Source: Cristatella mucedo
Lineage: Eukaryota; Bryozoa; Phylactolaemata; Cristatellidae
Direction of reading: 5' to 3'
NCBI GenBank assembly: GCA_009760855.2
Contig: WPIO01000004.1
Coordinates: 6,214,501-6,278,500 of the forward strand
Length of the DNA stretch: 64,000 bases
Part shown: in pieces, positions 10,874 through 23,277 of the stretch
Numbering within the stretch: position 1 is the stretch's first letter
How the letters are laid out: every line of letters starts with the position of its first letter
The notes under the pieces: generated by a model
Databases searched by the model: none
Told to the model about the DNA's origin: nothing
The model's input: only the letters and a program-made list of their open reading frames with translations
Program-made: the position numbers and the translations under genes

Positions 10874-13800
10874 GCTCAGTGCAAGTAAAATGAGGACCAG
10901 CTCGTGTCAACAGGGTTGTCTCCCCTGTTTCAAACCACAACTCCTCGATCTATAGCTCGTAGCATAGGTCCTGGATGGTCTCCTTCTGCCTGCTGAGAAG
11001 CTGTTCGTTGTTATAGCACCAGCTGGCTGCCACGTTTATGTCATTGATGAACATGAGCAGGGTGATATCGAGAAAGTCATTCTTGCACGAAACATCAACG
11101 TTATGAGACTAACAGCGTACTAAGCCAGTGCGCTCACGATTACTGCTGAAGCAAGTTGATCCCACAGTCCATGTTGGACGAAGCATCATAATCCTGTTCG
11201 AAAGAAATATTGATCTGAAGATTTCAGTCTGAATGTAAGTTTTCACAAAGTATTCAGAATGAAAGTTCTTTCAATATTTGCTTGAGGTCGATGGGTGATT
11301 ATGGTTATGATGCTGATAATCCAGACGATAGATCCATGGCCGAGCATATTCGTCACCACTCTCCTTCGATTCCATCGGAGAAACACAGTGAAATTTGATT
11401 CCCAAACCGCTGTCCTGCTTCGTCAGTCCGACAGTCAGCAGCACTTAACGCTCGACCGATTGGTTTCCTCAAATTGGTGGCAATGTCATTATGGACTATT
11501 GGCAAGTGCAGAATCAACGATTTTGGGGTTTTTGTGTGTAACATGTAGCTAGCTCAAGATCTCAAGATGCTACGTGCTCTTGTGGATTAGTTTTCACGCT
11601 ACAGTCTCAGCTTTCCTCGATAGAAGGTCCGTGGTTCCAGTTTCTCCCTGCTGATGCCCTAACCGGCCATTGTAGTCTCAATTGGGGTAATGCACTCAGT
11701 GATTCGGAGAATTGATGACTTTATGAATCGGAGCACAGTGAGGTTCTTAAAACCGCGTTGACCAACAGTAAACCCAGGCCCATGTCCCCACAAGACTGCC
11801 CCCACTCATGCTCTTAACTTGGCCCTATATAGGTGTGGCCCGTCCAGCCCACCCCCTTGTTCGTCCACTAGCTAGTAATATTGAGTTGATATGCCAGCAA
11901 TCAGGTTTGGCTTGCTGCCGGTGAGGGTCGCCCACGGTATAGCTAGCAAGATCCAAACGATCTGAGCAAGGTTTTAGCTGCTCTTCTCACGTGGGCCGAT
12001 ATTATTTATATGCCCGTAACACCACGAAGCACTAAAGATTAAGTGGGTGCTATGATGTAACACACTGAATGCCTGAGCAGTAGCTAGCAAGTAAACGGCA
12101 GCCAAACAGGTGCCTGAATCATTGATCTAAATCTGCCTCAGAAGAAGCAGCTGGTGGCAGCTGACTCACAAGCCCACACCCTGGTCATTCCATTGGTCGG
12201 TTCATCTGCAGAAACTATCTGAGGCCTTCGAAGCCTCATCCAAGCAGGCCCCGGCGAATGCTTACGACGATTTGGCTCTTGTTTTCCGAAAGTAAATTGA
12301 GCATCAAGAACTTCAAGCGAATCGCAAAACAGGTGTGCTTGTGGCTGCAGAGGGGTACAATTGTCATGAGCGTGGAGATATATCACAATGAAGATGCTAG
12401 AAGGCAAGATTTCTCAGGTAAGCAAGCAAGGGGCACCTCTGTCACCTTTGTCGGCTACGACTGACAATCCGAATCGGGTCTGAAATGCATCCTCGCACCC
12501 TATCACTATTGGGCACTGCAACCCATACAGGGTGGTTACTCCTGCTTTCATATATTCCATGAGTAGTGGAACACCAGTAGCCCCTTAGCTCAGTTGCATG
12601 CAGCTGTATCCAGATATTAAATACACCGTTTTCTTGCTGGATTGTAGTTGGCGATCGAGTTGGTGACGTGGAGCCGTGGCGCCATCCTTGTGCCAGCTCT
12701 AAGTTTCAACATGGCACGTTTTGTCCATCTCCTTAAGATTTCATTCAATTGTGACATTGCCACTTTTGGGAGATCCGGGAGTGAGCCCAGGTTGAAGGCC
12801 AGAGTTGACCCTGTCCAGGGTAGAGAATCGCACGGCTGTGGCTAGCAAGTGACGTCAGGGTCAATGCAATCGGCCCAGGGTCTTGGGCCTCAGGCCCCCT
12901 TTCATACCACTACTGCTATGCTTAGTTTTCGTCACACTTAACAGCAAGTGGCGAAGGGTTTATTGAAAAAAACACTGGGCCTGGACGATGCGGCTACAGT
13001 ATCGTTTGTAGCTGGTTGCTGGAAGAGCCAGAATTTTCATCCGAAGGGGGATAGATACCTGCAATATTTGTCTGCAGGCTGGGCTAGAACCGAAATGAAT
13101 GACAAGTTATAGCATGCAATCATACAACATTCTTTCAATGTCACAGTTTTTTATTCGATACAAACTCTGTGGTGGCTGCTCGAATGGAATTAAGACACGA
13201 TTTCGTCGTTGGTGACACTCGGGAAGGGGGCATAGGGAATAGGGTTGGCCTAGGTCGCTGTCCCACTTTGGGGGTCCCTGCACCGGCTGACTCTGCCACT
13301 GTTTTGTCGGCTGAAGCTTTGCTATAAAAATTTAGCATTCTGCCATTGCTGGGCGGTGCTCTGGTGTGGCCCTTCTTTCATTCCCTCCTTCGAAAGCTGA
13401 GAGCGCTTTCTGCCTGCTCCCTCTTAGTGCAGGTAGAAAGCCTTACTCGAGCATGCTGTCTCACTGTATGGGCTGGCCCAGGCCGTTGCGAAAAGTGTCG
13501 TCGTGGGCCGGAAGACTTGAGTATGAGAGACTCGCCACAGGGTTACGGCCGCAGAAGGGCGATGACAGACCCCGAGAAGACTCTGTTTCTGCACAACCGA
13601 TGACGGCTGGCAAAATCTTCTGATCAAACCTAGCTTGCATTTGGCACAAGCGATTTCTATTAAGGCTGTCAGAGGGAATAGCGATTTTGGTAGATGCACA
13701 GCTTCAGTTGTCTCGAGACTGTTCTGGTATATTCTTTTGCATTTTGGTTGTGGTCAACTATTCGTCTGACAATGTCTGCTGACGAATGTCTACCAATCGT

Positions 13801-14274
13801 GTCTGTAGTCGATTTGGGCAATGGGAGCTGCCGGCAGCTAGGCTGTGATGCAGGTTTTGGTCAAATGCCGTCTATCGGTGTTGTGATGCGTACCGTTTAT
13901 TGAGTTCTGCTAAGCGATCAGGGGCTGACCAAGGCAGCTACTTCAGCATCCGAGCGACCAGGAAGTGACTGAAAACACTGCTCACACTATCTATTAATTA
14001 TCAGCAGCTCGACGTTGTGTAGTCGTGCTTGCGGTCGTGACTGAAGCCACGAGCTGGGCTTGCAGGAATGTGATTCTATTGCACATAAATCAGTCGCCGG
14101 TTAGCTTCAAATCGTTCGGATTAACAAATAGGACAGTGTCAATCGCTGTTGACTAAATTACTGCTTCGTCACTGACAGCCCACCTAGTGGTCGCGGGTTT
14201 GAATCTTTACCTCTATTTCACTCCAGCAAGGATTCTTGATGGAGTTAAAGAAAGCAGTAGGTGGGCCGTTTCTC

Positions 14275-14350
14275 CAGTATCGTTTATAAAGCAGTAGAAG
14301 AGCCTTTGCTACCATCACCCGGCTTGAAGAAGCCAATAAAGGACTTTTTG
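14275..14350 (-). mobile_element. SINE fragment
   Basis: AGAGCCTTTGCTACCATCAC and AATAAAGGAC match the 3' half of the SINE at 34044-34180 in the same orientation. The tRNA-like part is degraded. It directly precedes the LINE at 14381. Confidence 0.45.
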
Positions 14351-14380
14351 CTGAGTGACTCGAACCAAATAGCTGGGTGG

Positions 14381-15995
14381 CAATAATAATAATAATAATA
14401 TTGCACTTGATAAAGCGCCCTCAGAGAACTTAATCTCTTTCTAGGCGCTTTACATTTGCTGCAAAGTGATACGCAATAGATTAGTAAGTAAAATCATGCT
14501 TGAAAAACAAACAAAATGAATAACATGGTTAGGGGTTACATGCACTGGGTCAGCATGCAAATGTGGTTAGTGGCAGCATGAACAGTGTCAGCACGCATAA
14601 GCACATCGAGGACGAATCACAAGGACCCACTAAATGCTGTCCTAAATAGGTATGTTTTTAAGTTTCTTTTAAATGTGGTCAGGTCAGGGGATGTTCTGAT
14701 GCAGGTCGGGAGGGAGTTCCAGGCTGTGGGAGCATACGAGCTAAATGCACGGTCTCCAAAGGATTTAAGGTTTGTACGAGGTATTTCTAGACTGTTGGAT
14801 TCCGAAAAGCGAGTGGTACGATGCTTTGCCTGATGGGGTAGTATATCTGAAAGATAGGCTGGAGCCATAGAATGAAGAGACCTAAAAAAGTGAGCGACAA
14901 AACCTTGAAGTCAATCCGTTGCTTGACTGGTAACCAGTGCAGGTCGGCGAGAAGTGGAGTAATGTGGCAACTGCGACGCTCACGACAGACAAGCCTAGCT
15001 GCAGAGTTTTTGCACCAGCTGCAATCGCCTGATCGCACATGCTGGTAGGCCAGTAAGCAGTGAGTTGCAGAAGTCGAGACGAGATGTCACGAATGCATGG
15101 ACCAACTTGGACGTGGTATCCTTATCTAAACAAGCCCTAATTTTAGCAATGTTATGAAGCTGAAAATAGGCTGATTTGACTGTGGAGCTGATATGGTCGT
15201 CTAACGAGAGGTCGCTTTGGAATATGACACCTAGATTTCGAGCTGATGCAACTGAAGATATGCTGGCAGAGCCAATTTTGAAAGTCGGCCTTTCCAATTT
15301 CTGAATAACACTAGGTTTGCCCATAACTAGTAAGTTAGTTTTATCATCGTTTAGTTTTAGAAAATTTGCTGCCATCCATGATCGGATGTCATCAATGCAT
15401 GCAGCAAGTGAGTTTAGAGAATTTGAGGTGCTCGAAGGCTGGGAGGGATCAAAGCAAAGGTACAACTGAGTGTCATCCGCATAGAAGTGAAAGCCTAGAT
15501 TGTGCTTGGCAATCACATCAGTGAGAGGGGAGAGTATAAACGGTGAAAAGGACCGGACCTAGCACAGAGCCCTGAGGTACTCCATATTTTAGAGGTACTT
15601 CAGATGATCTTTGTCCATTCACGTCAACACTCTGGAGTCTCCCACTGAGATAGGACCTGAACCACTGCAGAGCAGTGCCAGTGATGCCCAGGCGAGATGA
15701 GAGGCGCTTTAGAAGTACTTTGTGATCGATGGTATCAAAAGCTGCCGAAAGATCGAGCAAAACAAGAAGAGACACTCTGCCCATGTCTGCATTCCTAAGT
15801 AGGTCGTTGTATACCCGAAGCAATGCTGACTCTGTGGAGTGATTAGCTCTAAAGCCAGACTGGAACTTACTAGCAAGGTGTGAGGTTTCGATATACGAGT
15901 TCAGCTGGTCTGCCACGACCCGTTCCAGTGTCTTTGATAGGAATGGTAGAAGGGAGACTGGGCGGTAGTTGCTTAAGCAAGGTGAGAGCACAGCA
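14381..15995 (-). mobile_element. LINE family 1 (CR1/L2-like), 5'-truncated, reverse transcriptase and 3' end
   Basis: The best-preserved LINE here. On the minus strand it encodes RT motifs [47 protein letters not shown] (the YxDD box) and LNDDKTNLLVMG, then the family C-terminus, the 3' block and (ATT)n. A frameshift between the PQGSVLGP and YADD motifs (near 15515-15540) and further breaks downstream make it non-functional. It is broken off upstream of RT, so the endonuclease part is absent. Confidence 0.92.
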
Positions 15996-18239
15996 TTTGC
16001 CCTGGACTATGGCCCAAGGGCAAGTACTAGCGACGCCCAGTGCCTGGGAGCACAGCCATCGAATCGCACAAGCCTCTCCTGGAGCGCTCCTTGCAGTATG
16101 CCAACGGCCAGCAGAACTAGTAAGGGTTGAGCAGGCATACCATTATTTCGAGAAGTGGGCGAGGTAAGCTGTTTTCGCTGGTGCCTTGCCGATGTTCTCC
16201 GAACGGTACCCAAGAGCAGAATGCCCTCGCTAAGTAGAGCAAAATAAAAGCAGGAACGTTTTGCAGCAACCGTTGCAACTGAGAAATGGATGGTAGATAG
16301 AAGTGGGTCGAAGCTCGGCTGAAAGTCCTTCTTCCTTTGGAAAAAGCCTTTAGTTGCTTGACCCAGCTTTACAGTCTGCCGATCTGCCAGATAGAGTCGC
16401 ATTTACATGGGTGCTGCTATCATCCTGGAGAGGTAATTTCGATTTAGAACGCTGCCGTGAGCGGTCTTCAAACTTGCTTCTCAGTGCCAACTTAACTCGC
16501 GAAAAGGTTGTGCTTGTAAATGCAGCCTATTAAGGCTATGTTGCTTGGGAGAACATAAACTGTGAGATAACTTGAAACTTCCCTCGATCATGGCTAATAT
16601 AAATATAAATAAATAAATAAAGATATATATATATATATAGGCCATATCAAGTAAGAAGATGTAGTAGACGCATCGGAACTACAATGGTACCTTGGCTTAC
16701 GAATTTAATTCGTTTCGTGACGATGCTCGTAACTCAAATTACTAGCATGTAAAATCAGTTTTCCTCTTTGAAATGCCATTAACTCGTTCCGGACCCACAA
16801 AACACCGAGATGTTTGGTCACTTAGTTTTAAAATAAGAAATGCACAAATATCTAAGAATATTGTTTAAAACACAATACAATGTACTGCAATGAACGGGTT
16901 TGATTAAATAGAATGTGCAGCATTTTCTTGGGATCAGACGACTTGAAGATGCTGACGGAGTTGGAGGAGAAAGGCTGAAATGAAAACTTGAATCCTTTTT
17001 GCCGAGTTTTTTGCCCTATTTGCTAGGCTTTCCTTACTTTCATTTGCAGGGCCTTTTGATAAGAAAGTATTCAATGAGGTCAGCTTCATCCTTGCTTTCA
17101 GAATGTGCCCTGCCCTCACTGACCTGATTAGCCTCACGCCTTTCCTCCCTCCACCCTCTTACTTGCATCGCTGACACACCCACTCGCACTCACATACATG
17201 AGAACAATGTCGTTGCAACCACTTAAAGTGAACACGTGTGGCGTGGAATGCTGGGCGGATGTTTCGGGGTTCATTGTGGCGTTTGCTGCAGCAGCTAGCT
17301 GTGGGTTATCTGAAGCTGGTGCGTAACCCAAATTTTAGCTCTCAACACAAAGCACACAATTGGCCAAGAGATGTAAAAAAAAACTCGTAAGCTGGGACAC
17401 TCGCAAGTCAAGGTACCACTGTACTTGCACCACTCACAAATCGGTTCACGGGGTCTGAGCAAGGTGTCGTGTCAAGCAACATCTAGACGAGTCATTCAGT
17501 GGCACCGTTGTCATAGGCGGTAGCTTGCAAGCCCCTAAACGCTCGGCGAACCGAAAGATTTTGGCAGCTGATTATCGGAGACGAAACGAGACAGATGTGG
17601 GCTGCAGGGCAGGGAGTGGGTCACTGCTAACCAATGTAGATTGTACTGAGACAGCCTGCAAGAGCAGCAGCAGCGCTGAAGCTAGCTGCAGGCTGCCGAG
17701 CCAGATGGAAGCGATATGTGATTCAGCAGCACTGCCGTACCAACTGGTTCTAATGTCGGCCAGCCCTCTGGATGTGCTTACGGCGGATGCACTGCTTATC
17801 AGGATTAGCTCTGGCATCTGGAAGTTGCTGGCTGGAATAGGGTGTGGCCTGTGAACGGTTCCCGGCTGTGGCACTGCAGCAGCAGCAGCAGCAGTGCAGT
17901 CGCTGCCGAAGATCGCTGGACTGCTAGTGCGAGGCCTGCCTGGCAGATTCCAGACATCTGTGGCACAACATCCTGACCTGAGGCAATCCAAACAGAGTCC
18001 TACATCAGTGCTTGCCGCCAGGGCTTATTTCGAAGCTGTAGAAGCTTCGATCGAAAATATGCCTGTTTACTGGTGGCTTCGAATGAATGGACCCGAGCTA
18101 AAAAAACAGCAAATACCAGCCGCGACTTCGTAGTACTAGCCCAAATGAACAGCATATCTATCCAGTGTCTGAATGTCTAGTACTCGATGACGCAAGCAGT
18201 GTTCTGTGTAGCCACATCAACGAATTTCTTGTCTTGTAG

Positions 18240-18403
18240 CTCCGCCAACGAAGGAACCATATTTGTCAAGCGTGGCAGTGACTGGGGCCTGGTGTGCGAT
18301 GACGACTGGGACCTTCGCGACGGAGCGGTGATATGCAGACAGCTGGGCTACAAGAAACTGGTCCGAACTACAATGTACAACCACTTCAAGACTTCTGTCA
18401 GAT
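18240..18403 (+). CDS. LOXL: LOXL exon 2: first half of SRCR domain 1
   Basis: Acceptor TTGTCTTGTAG is followed by one base completing the Ser codon begun in exon 1. The exon then reads SANEGTIFVKRGSDWGLVC, DDDWDLRDGAVICRQLGYKK and onwards. The DW..DA.V.CRQLGY pattern is the hallmark of group A SRCR domains and supplies Cys 1 and 2 of the six. It ends AGAT|GTGAGT at 18404, leaving one base (T). SRCR domains in LOXL proteins are extracellular and thought to mediate protein or matrix contacts. The reading frame stays open past the donor, but that extension loses SRCR similarity. Confidence 0.95.
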
Positions 18404-18621
18404 GTGAGTCCTGCCGCTGTCAAACCTTTCATTGCTTTCCTCTCCAGACAACATGTGCAACATGGCAGTTACATACGGGCAATTACCATGGAGCATGACC
18501 TCAATCGCATGAGCGTTTGGTTAGCTCCAATTATTCCAAGGAAATATGCTACTGCTCCTACTCAACCAAGGTTTTTGAGCATGCTAGCACTGACCATTCG
18601 ATCGTGCTTCCTTTGCAGCTA

Positions 18622-18690
18622 ATGTAAAGTGCCTAGAAAGAGATTGAGCTCTCTGAGGGCGCTATATAACAAATTTATTCTGGTTCTTAT
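18622..18690 (+). mobile_element. LINE-type 3' end, sense
   Basis: GTAAAGTGCCTAGAAAGAG and CTCTCTGAGGGCGCTATA are the sense version of the family 3' stem-loop block. It ends GCTATATAAC rather than GCTTTATCAAG, so it may be a related subfamily. Confidence 0.6.
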
Positions 18691-20044
18691 CATATGTGGA
18701 GCTGGCTTTTGCCCTGTTCCTTCATATGATCATATGATCACATGATCAGGTGTCGGTAGCATGAGCGCCCGAAGCCAAATTTCTTGTCACTGTGTGGGTT
18801 GCTGCTGTGTTCTCATGAGGCCTTTCCAACTTCTCAACATTATAGAAGCGAGTGAGGAAATCTCTGAATTTCTTTGCACCACCCCGGATGCCCGAGTTTC
18901 AGATTCGGTGTGCCTATTTGTAATGTGTTTTCTTCTCAAGGAGCAGTCTTAGCCGCCGGATAGCTGTCCGACGTGCTCTCAGAAGTCACCAGTGTCGGTC
19001 GGTCCACACAGCCTTTGTCCTCTGGGTGTCTGCATTTCTCGGACGCACAACCAGAATTGCCGACATATTCTCACTGAAGCACCTAATGTGTAGTCGTACC
19101 GTGGCGAATTAGGCTGTGGAACAGGCAAGCATGCTAGGGCAGCAGCTTCCTACAGTATGTTCCTAACTTCAATAGATTTGGTGTCCATTTTTGTTACCAG
19201 CGCTGATAACGACCGTATCTCTTTTCTGCGATTGACCTTTCCAGTATATAAACATTGGCTCGTTGACTCAGACGGGCATATGGCTGAAGCAGCACCGAGT
19301 CCTTTTCGTAAAAGAGGCCCCTCTAGTCACTTCAGCTGCTTCAGGATGTCACTACTGACTTGGCCGGTCTTCGAATCCTGGAGTGGGCTAGCCTTTATTG
19401 CCATCTTCATATTGCCCCGATAGGGGCTTCATCGAACACCATGCACGTGTACGTCGCCGACATCTTACTGAAGCTGGGGTACTTTTCTCGGTAGCCGAAA
19501 TCCTGGCTGACGTTTGTTTATTGCCTCCCCAATCGGAGTTGCTCCTCTGCTTAAGGTTTAGCTACGTTTTACTTCGTCGCCAGGTAATGTGCTGTGCGAG
19601 GGTATTTGTATGTTTGGCGAAGTACATGTATACAAAATGTGAGCATGTTGAAGTTAAATTAGAAATAGTAAACAAATCATGTACTACCACATGACTAGAC
19701 GCTAACTCGAGTAATAGCAGGTGGAGCCCTCCGTGCCAAGCCGACAGGTCGTAGCTATGCGACAGTAGAGGTGCACAAATTTCATCAACATGAAGGCTGT
19801 GTAACACCGGCAGAGGGCAAAGTTCCATGCAGCCGAGGTGACTGTCACTGTCGATTATGTGTCGGCAGTGCTCGCTCACGTTATTGCGAATAGGAGCATT
19901 GCTGCCAACCGCGACAACACCTGTGGTCTGCTGATTGTTGGCATGACAAGCTGAGTCTGTTTTAGTGCACAGCATCATGCAGCGTCATGCAGCATCACGC
20001 AGAGCTTGTGGTTCCTCTCAGAAGGAAAGCACGAAAGCTCAGTA

Positions 20045-20115
20045 TCTGTAAAGTGTCTGTAAATATATTGAATTCTCTGAGGGCGCTATGCAAATGTAAT
20101 ATCATTCTTATGGCA
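20045..20115 (+). mobile_element. LINE-type 3' end, sense
   Basis: AATTCTCTGAGGGCGCTATG followed by CAAATGTAATATCATTCTTA; same terminal block as at 18622. Confidence 0.55.
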
Positions 20116-20373
20116 GGTCGGCATCCAGCAACCCAATGCCACGTAGCACCTTCTGGCATCTGTTTTCCAAGAGAGGCTTCCGGATCTCGCCAGTGGAACC
20201 AGCGTAGGCCACACAGGCCACAGCCGCCGGATGTGGCTAGCATGGGGGGGGGAGCATCTGCCGGCCCCACCACTAATAACAAAGCACAGTGTCTCTGTGC
20301 TTAAATCGTGATACCACAAGTCTCTCCTCGTGAGAGAACTTCAACTTGTGTGGGCATGTTCGCATGAGTGTCC

Positions 20374-20374
<1 letters not shown>

Positions 20375-20469
<95 letters not shown>

Positions 20470-20478
20470 AAGAGAGGC
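20375..20478 (+). repeat. (GA)n microsatellite
   Basis: Nearly pure GA dinucleotides inside LOXL intron 2. Confidence 0.97.
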
Positions 20479-20799
20479 AGCACCATATAGCAATGCTGAA
20501 ACATGTCTTAGCTACGATCATCACGGAAGCAACATCCATCTAGCGATAGAGGAATGCAGCCGAGATAGCATGAAATGATTGCAGTTTTTTACTTGCTGGG
20601 GCCTGTTGTATGTAAGAAACTGTCAATTCCATGTGGCTGTAGAAACCGGACAACTTATATGTGATCACTGAGGGAAGGTCTTACTGGTCACTACTCCCTC
20701 CGATTAAAAGTGCTTGGCCCCAGAAATCGCCTGCCTATCCTCTGGGCAAGAGACGTTCATTTGTGGGCCTTACTAGCTTAAGAAAACTAGGGGACAGTA

Positions 20800-21195
20800 G
20801 CGACATAATATATCTCAGACAGACGCCTGGTTTTCAATCGCCCTTTCGATCTCGGAGGTTTTGAAAGGTAAGCAATAGAAGTGTTGCCAGTGCAGTGAGT
20901 TTGCATTACTTGCTGAAGAGACCTTATATACATTGATAGCAGCAAGTGACCCAGTGCAGAAGCATGAGTGACTCCAAAGGTGACAGATACTTTTGTTTGA
21001 GGAGAGATGACTGCAAACAGACATGCATTCAACTTGGTCAGAACCTGGTCATTCCAACCGTCCCTAAGCATATTCAACAGCCGTTAACCGCTAGTTCTCT
21101 TTCTACCCTTTACTTCAAGATCTCGTTATCGATGACGTTGAGTGCTTCCGATAGATCGAGCAAGAGGTCAAGGCACTGGTTAACACAACATTCTA
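20800..21195 (-). mobile_element. Decayed LINE reverse transcriptase fragment
   Basis: On the minus strand, 20890-21020 gives a damaged version of the [14 protein letters not shown] region. The stretch 21120-21170 (ATGACGTTGAGTGCTTCCGA, TAGATCGAGCAAGAGG) aligns with the DLSAAFD region of the copy at 14381. Heavily mutated. Confidence 0.6.
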
Positions 21196-22765
21196 GCTGC
21201 TAAGAAGGTCGCTTTAGTAGAGTTCACATCTGAAATCGGTATGATTATACTCATTTTACTCATTGTTTCTGTATGCACCCACAGAGTATATCGAGAATAT
21301 GCGACACAAAGAAGTTGGATGACTGGTTAGCATTTTGCAAGAACCTCCAATAAAATCTAAACTGCCTTTTATTCAAAAAGGCACGCAGATTTGAATGACT
21401 TGGCAACAATTTACTTCTGCCAAGTACAAGGTTCCCACCTGCCCATTGCCATCTTTTACCACAACTTGAACTGGCAAGTTGCTGTGACTTTAGCCGCTTG
21501 TGCTAGAGCGAACGGGTTCAACTTCTTCGTCAGATGTAATCTACTCTTGCTAGTGCCCTGCTATCCTTCGGGGATTCGTTGTAGTACTAGTATTGGGTGC
21601 TCTTAAACGATCGTGGGAAATTGCAATGCTGCATTGCGATGCCGGCATGACTAATAGGGACAGGCCTAGCTAGTGAGTCTGCCCTACTGCTGGGAAGGCA
21701 CTTCGACTCCACTTAGTTGGATTGGGAAGTACAAGTACAAGCACCAAGTACTTCCAGTCTCTTCCTGCTGTCGGATTTGTCATGAGTCAGGTATTCGAAC
21801 CCCGACCTGGGTTGCGAAGTGCAAGCATCATGCATCCAGTCACTTCTTGCTGTTGGCTTTATCTGCTGGTATTTGCTAAGCATTTACAACATGCTTATCC
21901 TGGGTTTCTCTATTCACTATCTCCCTCGTGTCAAATTTTTCTGATGCGATGTGTCTGCCAAGTTCCATTTGTGCGATGCTGAGTCGCTTTATCCCTTACT
22001 TTTTTGTTTTGTGTTGTCTGCAACAATTAAGTCTATACTCTGCTGGCTTTACTCTCTCTATAGCATGTTGATCTATGCTCTTAATGTATGCCATTCCACA
22101 ATGGCAACAATGGTCGTACACTATAGGTTTCATAGGGACATTGATAGCCCCTTCAAGCTCTTAGGATGCGTGGAAGTTAATAACCCTTTGAAAATGATTT
22201 TAGCTCAGAAATTTTCAATTGACTAGATACATAGATTTAGGTAGATTTTTCTCTGAACTTCATCTGCTCACTTATCTTATATGGGACTTTCATTTACAAG
22301 ACGTATGTATGTATAACCACAATTTTAGAGGTTGATATAAATCCTGATGACAGTTAGGCTGAATTCACCTTTAACTAGCAGTTAAATGCACCTCTTGACA
22401 CAAAGAGCCATAACATGGCTAGCACTGTTCGGCTGCCAGAATGCCCTGCAATATTGAATGCTTTAAGCTGGAGTTAGGAGAACAGGTGTCACCAGCATTT
22501 TGGCCGCATCGTTCCTAAGCTGCAAACCCAATCTCGAATACAGAAATGCAAGCTATTTTTTGCCATCATTGGATTAGGATATTACCTGCTATTGCTGCCA
22601 CTGGATATTATCCACTACTGAATCGGAGAGCCTATATATTCACTGCGAGATTAATTACTTATGCCGATGCAGTTCTGCCCTGCTTTGCTATCCCCAGAGT
22701 TCCCCCATTGCACTTCATTCAATCCTTCATTGGTGCTCAGCAAGAGCTCATCTAATCTGTTTCAG

Positions 22766-23277
22766 CTTTGAAAATACTCCTGGACGATGTGATGTGCTTG
22801 GGATTTGAGGAAAACATCGGTGAATGCCGGCACAGAGGATGGGGCATCAGTAACTGCAACGCAGGTGAAGCTGCCGGTGTTATTTGTTCAAAGGAGCCAC
22901 TGGGTGGCACTGGTGAGCAGCTCATGGCAACGCCAGCTTCAAATGCCAGCGGCAGCACAAATGTTGAGCCAACTGTGGCTGGGTCGTCAGCCCCAGTCAG
23001 CAGCAGCAGCACACGGGGGCAGCAAGTACGGTTAGCACCTCCGACGACTGCGACGAAGACGACTAAGCTGGCGACGACGCGCGCAACCACGTCAGGTTCT
23101 ACGAATCAGCAGCTGGTTCCAAAAGCATCGCCACCTAACGCGGCCGCTCCAGCTTTCAGAGCAGCCGAACCGTCGGCTTCAGCACAGACGGCAGCAAGCA
23201 TGAACGCAGCTCACTCTGGAGCACTCGGAGTGATTCATGATCTGATGTTCGACAGCAGACATCTGCAGTTCGGAGTG
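22766..23277 (+). CDS. LOXL: LOXL exon 3: second half of SRCR1 and a long low-complexity linker
   Basis: Acceptor CTGTTTCAG; the first two bases complete a Ser codon. Reading continues LKILLDDVMCLGFEENIGEC, then RHRGWGISNC and NAGEAAGVIC, giving SRCR cysteines 3 to 6 in the usual L-D-V-x-C-x-G-x-E and G-V-x-C settings. The remaining 130 codons (22888-23277) form an Ala/Ser/Thr/Pro/Gln-rich linker with no domain similarity, probably flexible and perhaps O-glycosylated. It ends in phase 0 at GGAGTG|GTGAGT. An earlier GTGAGC at 22911 would break the phase into exon 4, so the later donor is preferred. Confidence 0.9.

Larger units (their letters stand above)
4297..18239 (+). other. LOXL intron 1
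   Basis: This 13.9 kb intron starts GTAGGC and ends TTGTCTTGTAG. It holds the rest of the CpG island, GC-rich unique sequence to about 7.2 kb with a perfect hairpin at 6625, a GA array at 7462, LINE family 1 copies at 7937, 9439 and 14381, a compound CT/CA/CT microsatellite at 10385, and SINE-like pieces near 9556 and 14275. The stretches 8570-9430, 9650-10380, 10880-14180 and 16000-18239 show no exon or recognisable element beyond short simple repeats (TA near 16622, CAG near 17876). Confidence 0.8.
18404..22765 (+). other. LOXL intron 2
   Basis: This 4.4 kb intron begins GTGAGT and ends ATCTGTTTCAG. It contains two short sense LINE 3' ends (18622-18690, 20045-20115), a GA array at 20375-20478 and a decayed antisense LINE reverse transcriptase piece at about 20800-21195. 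The intervals 18700-20040 and 21200-22765 show no exon and no element I can name. Confidence 0.8.
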
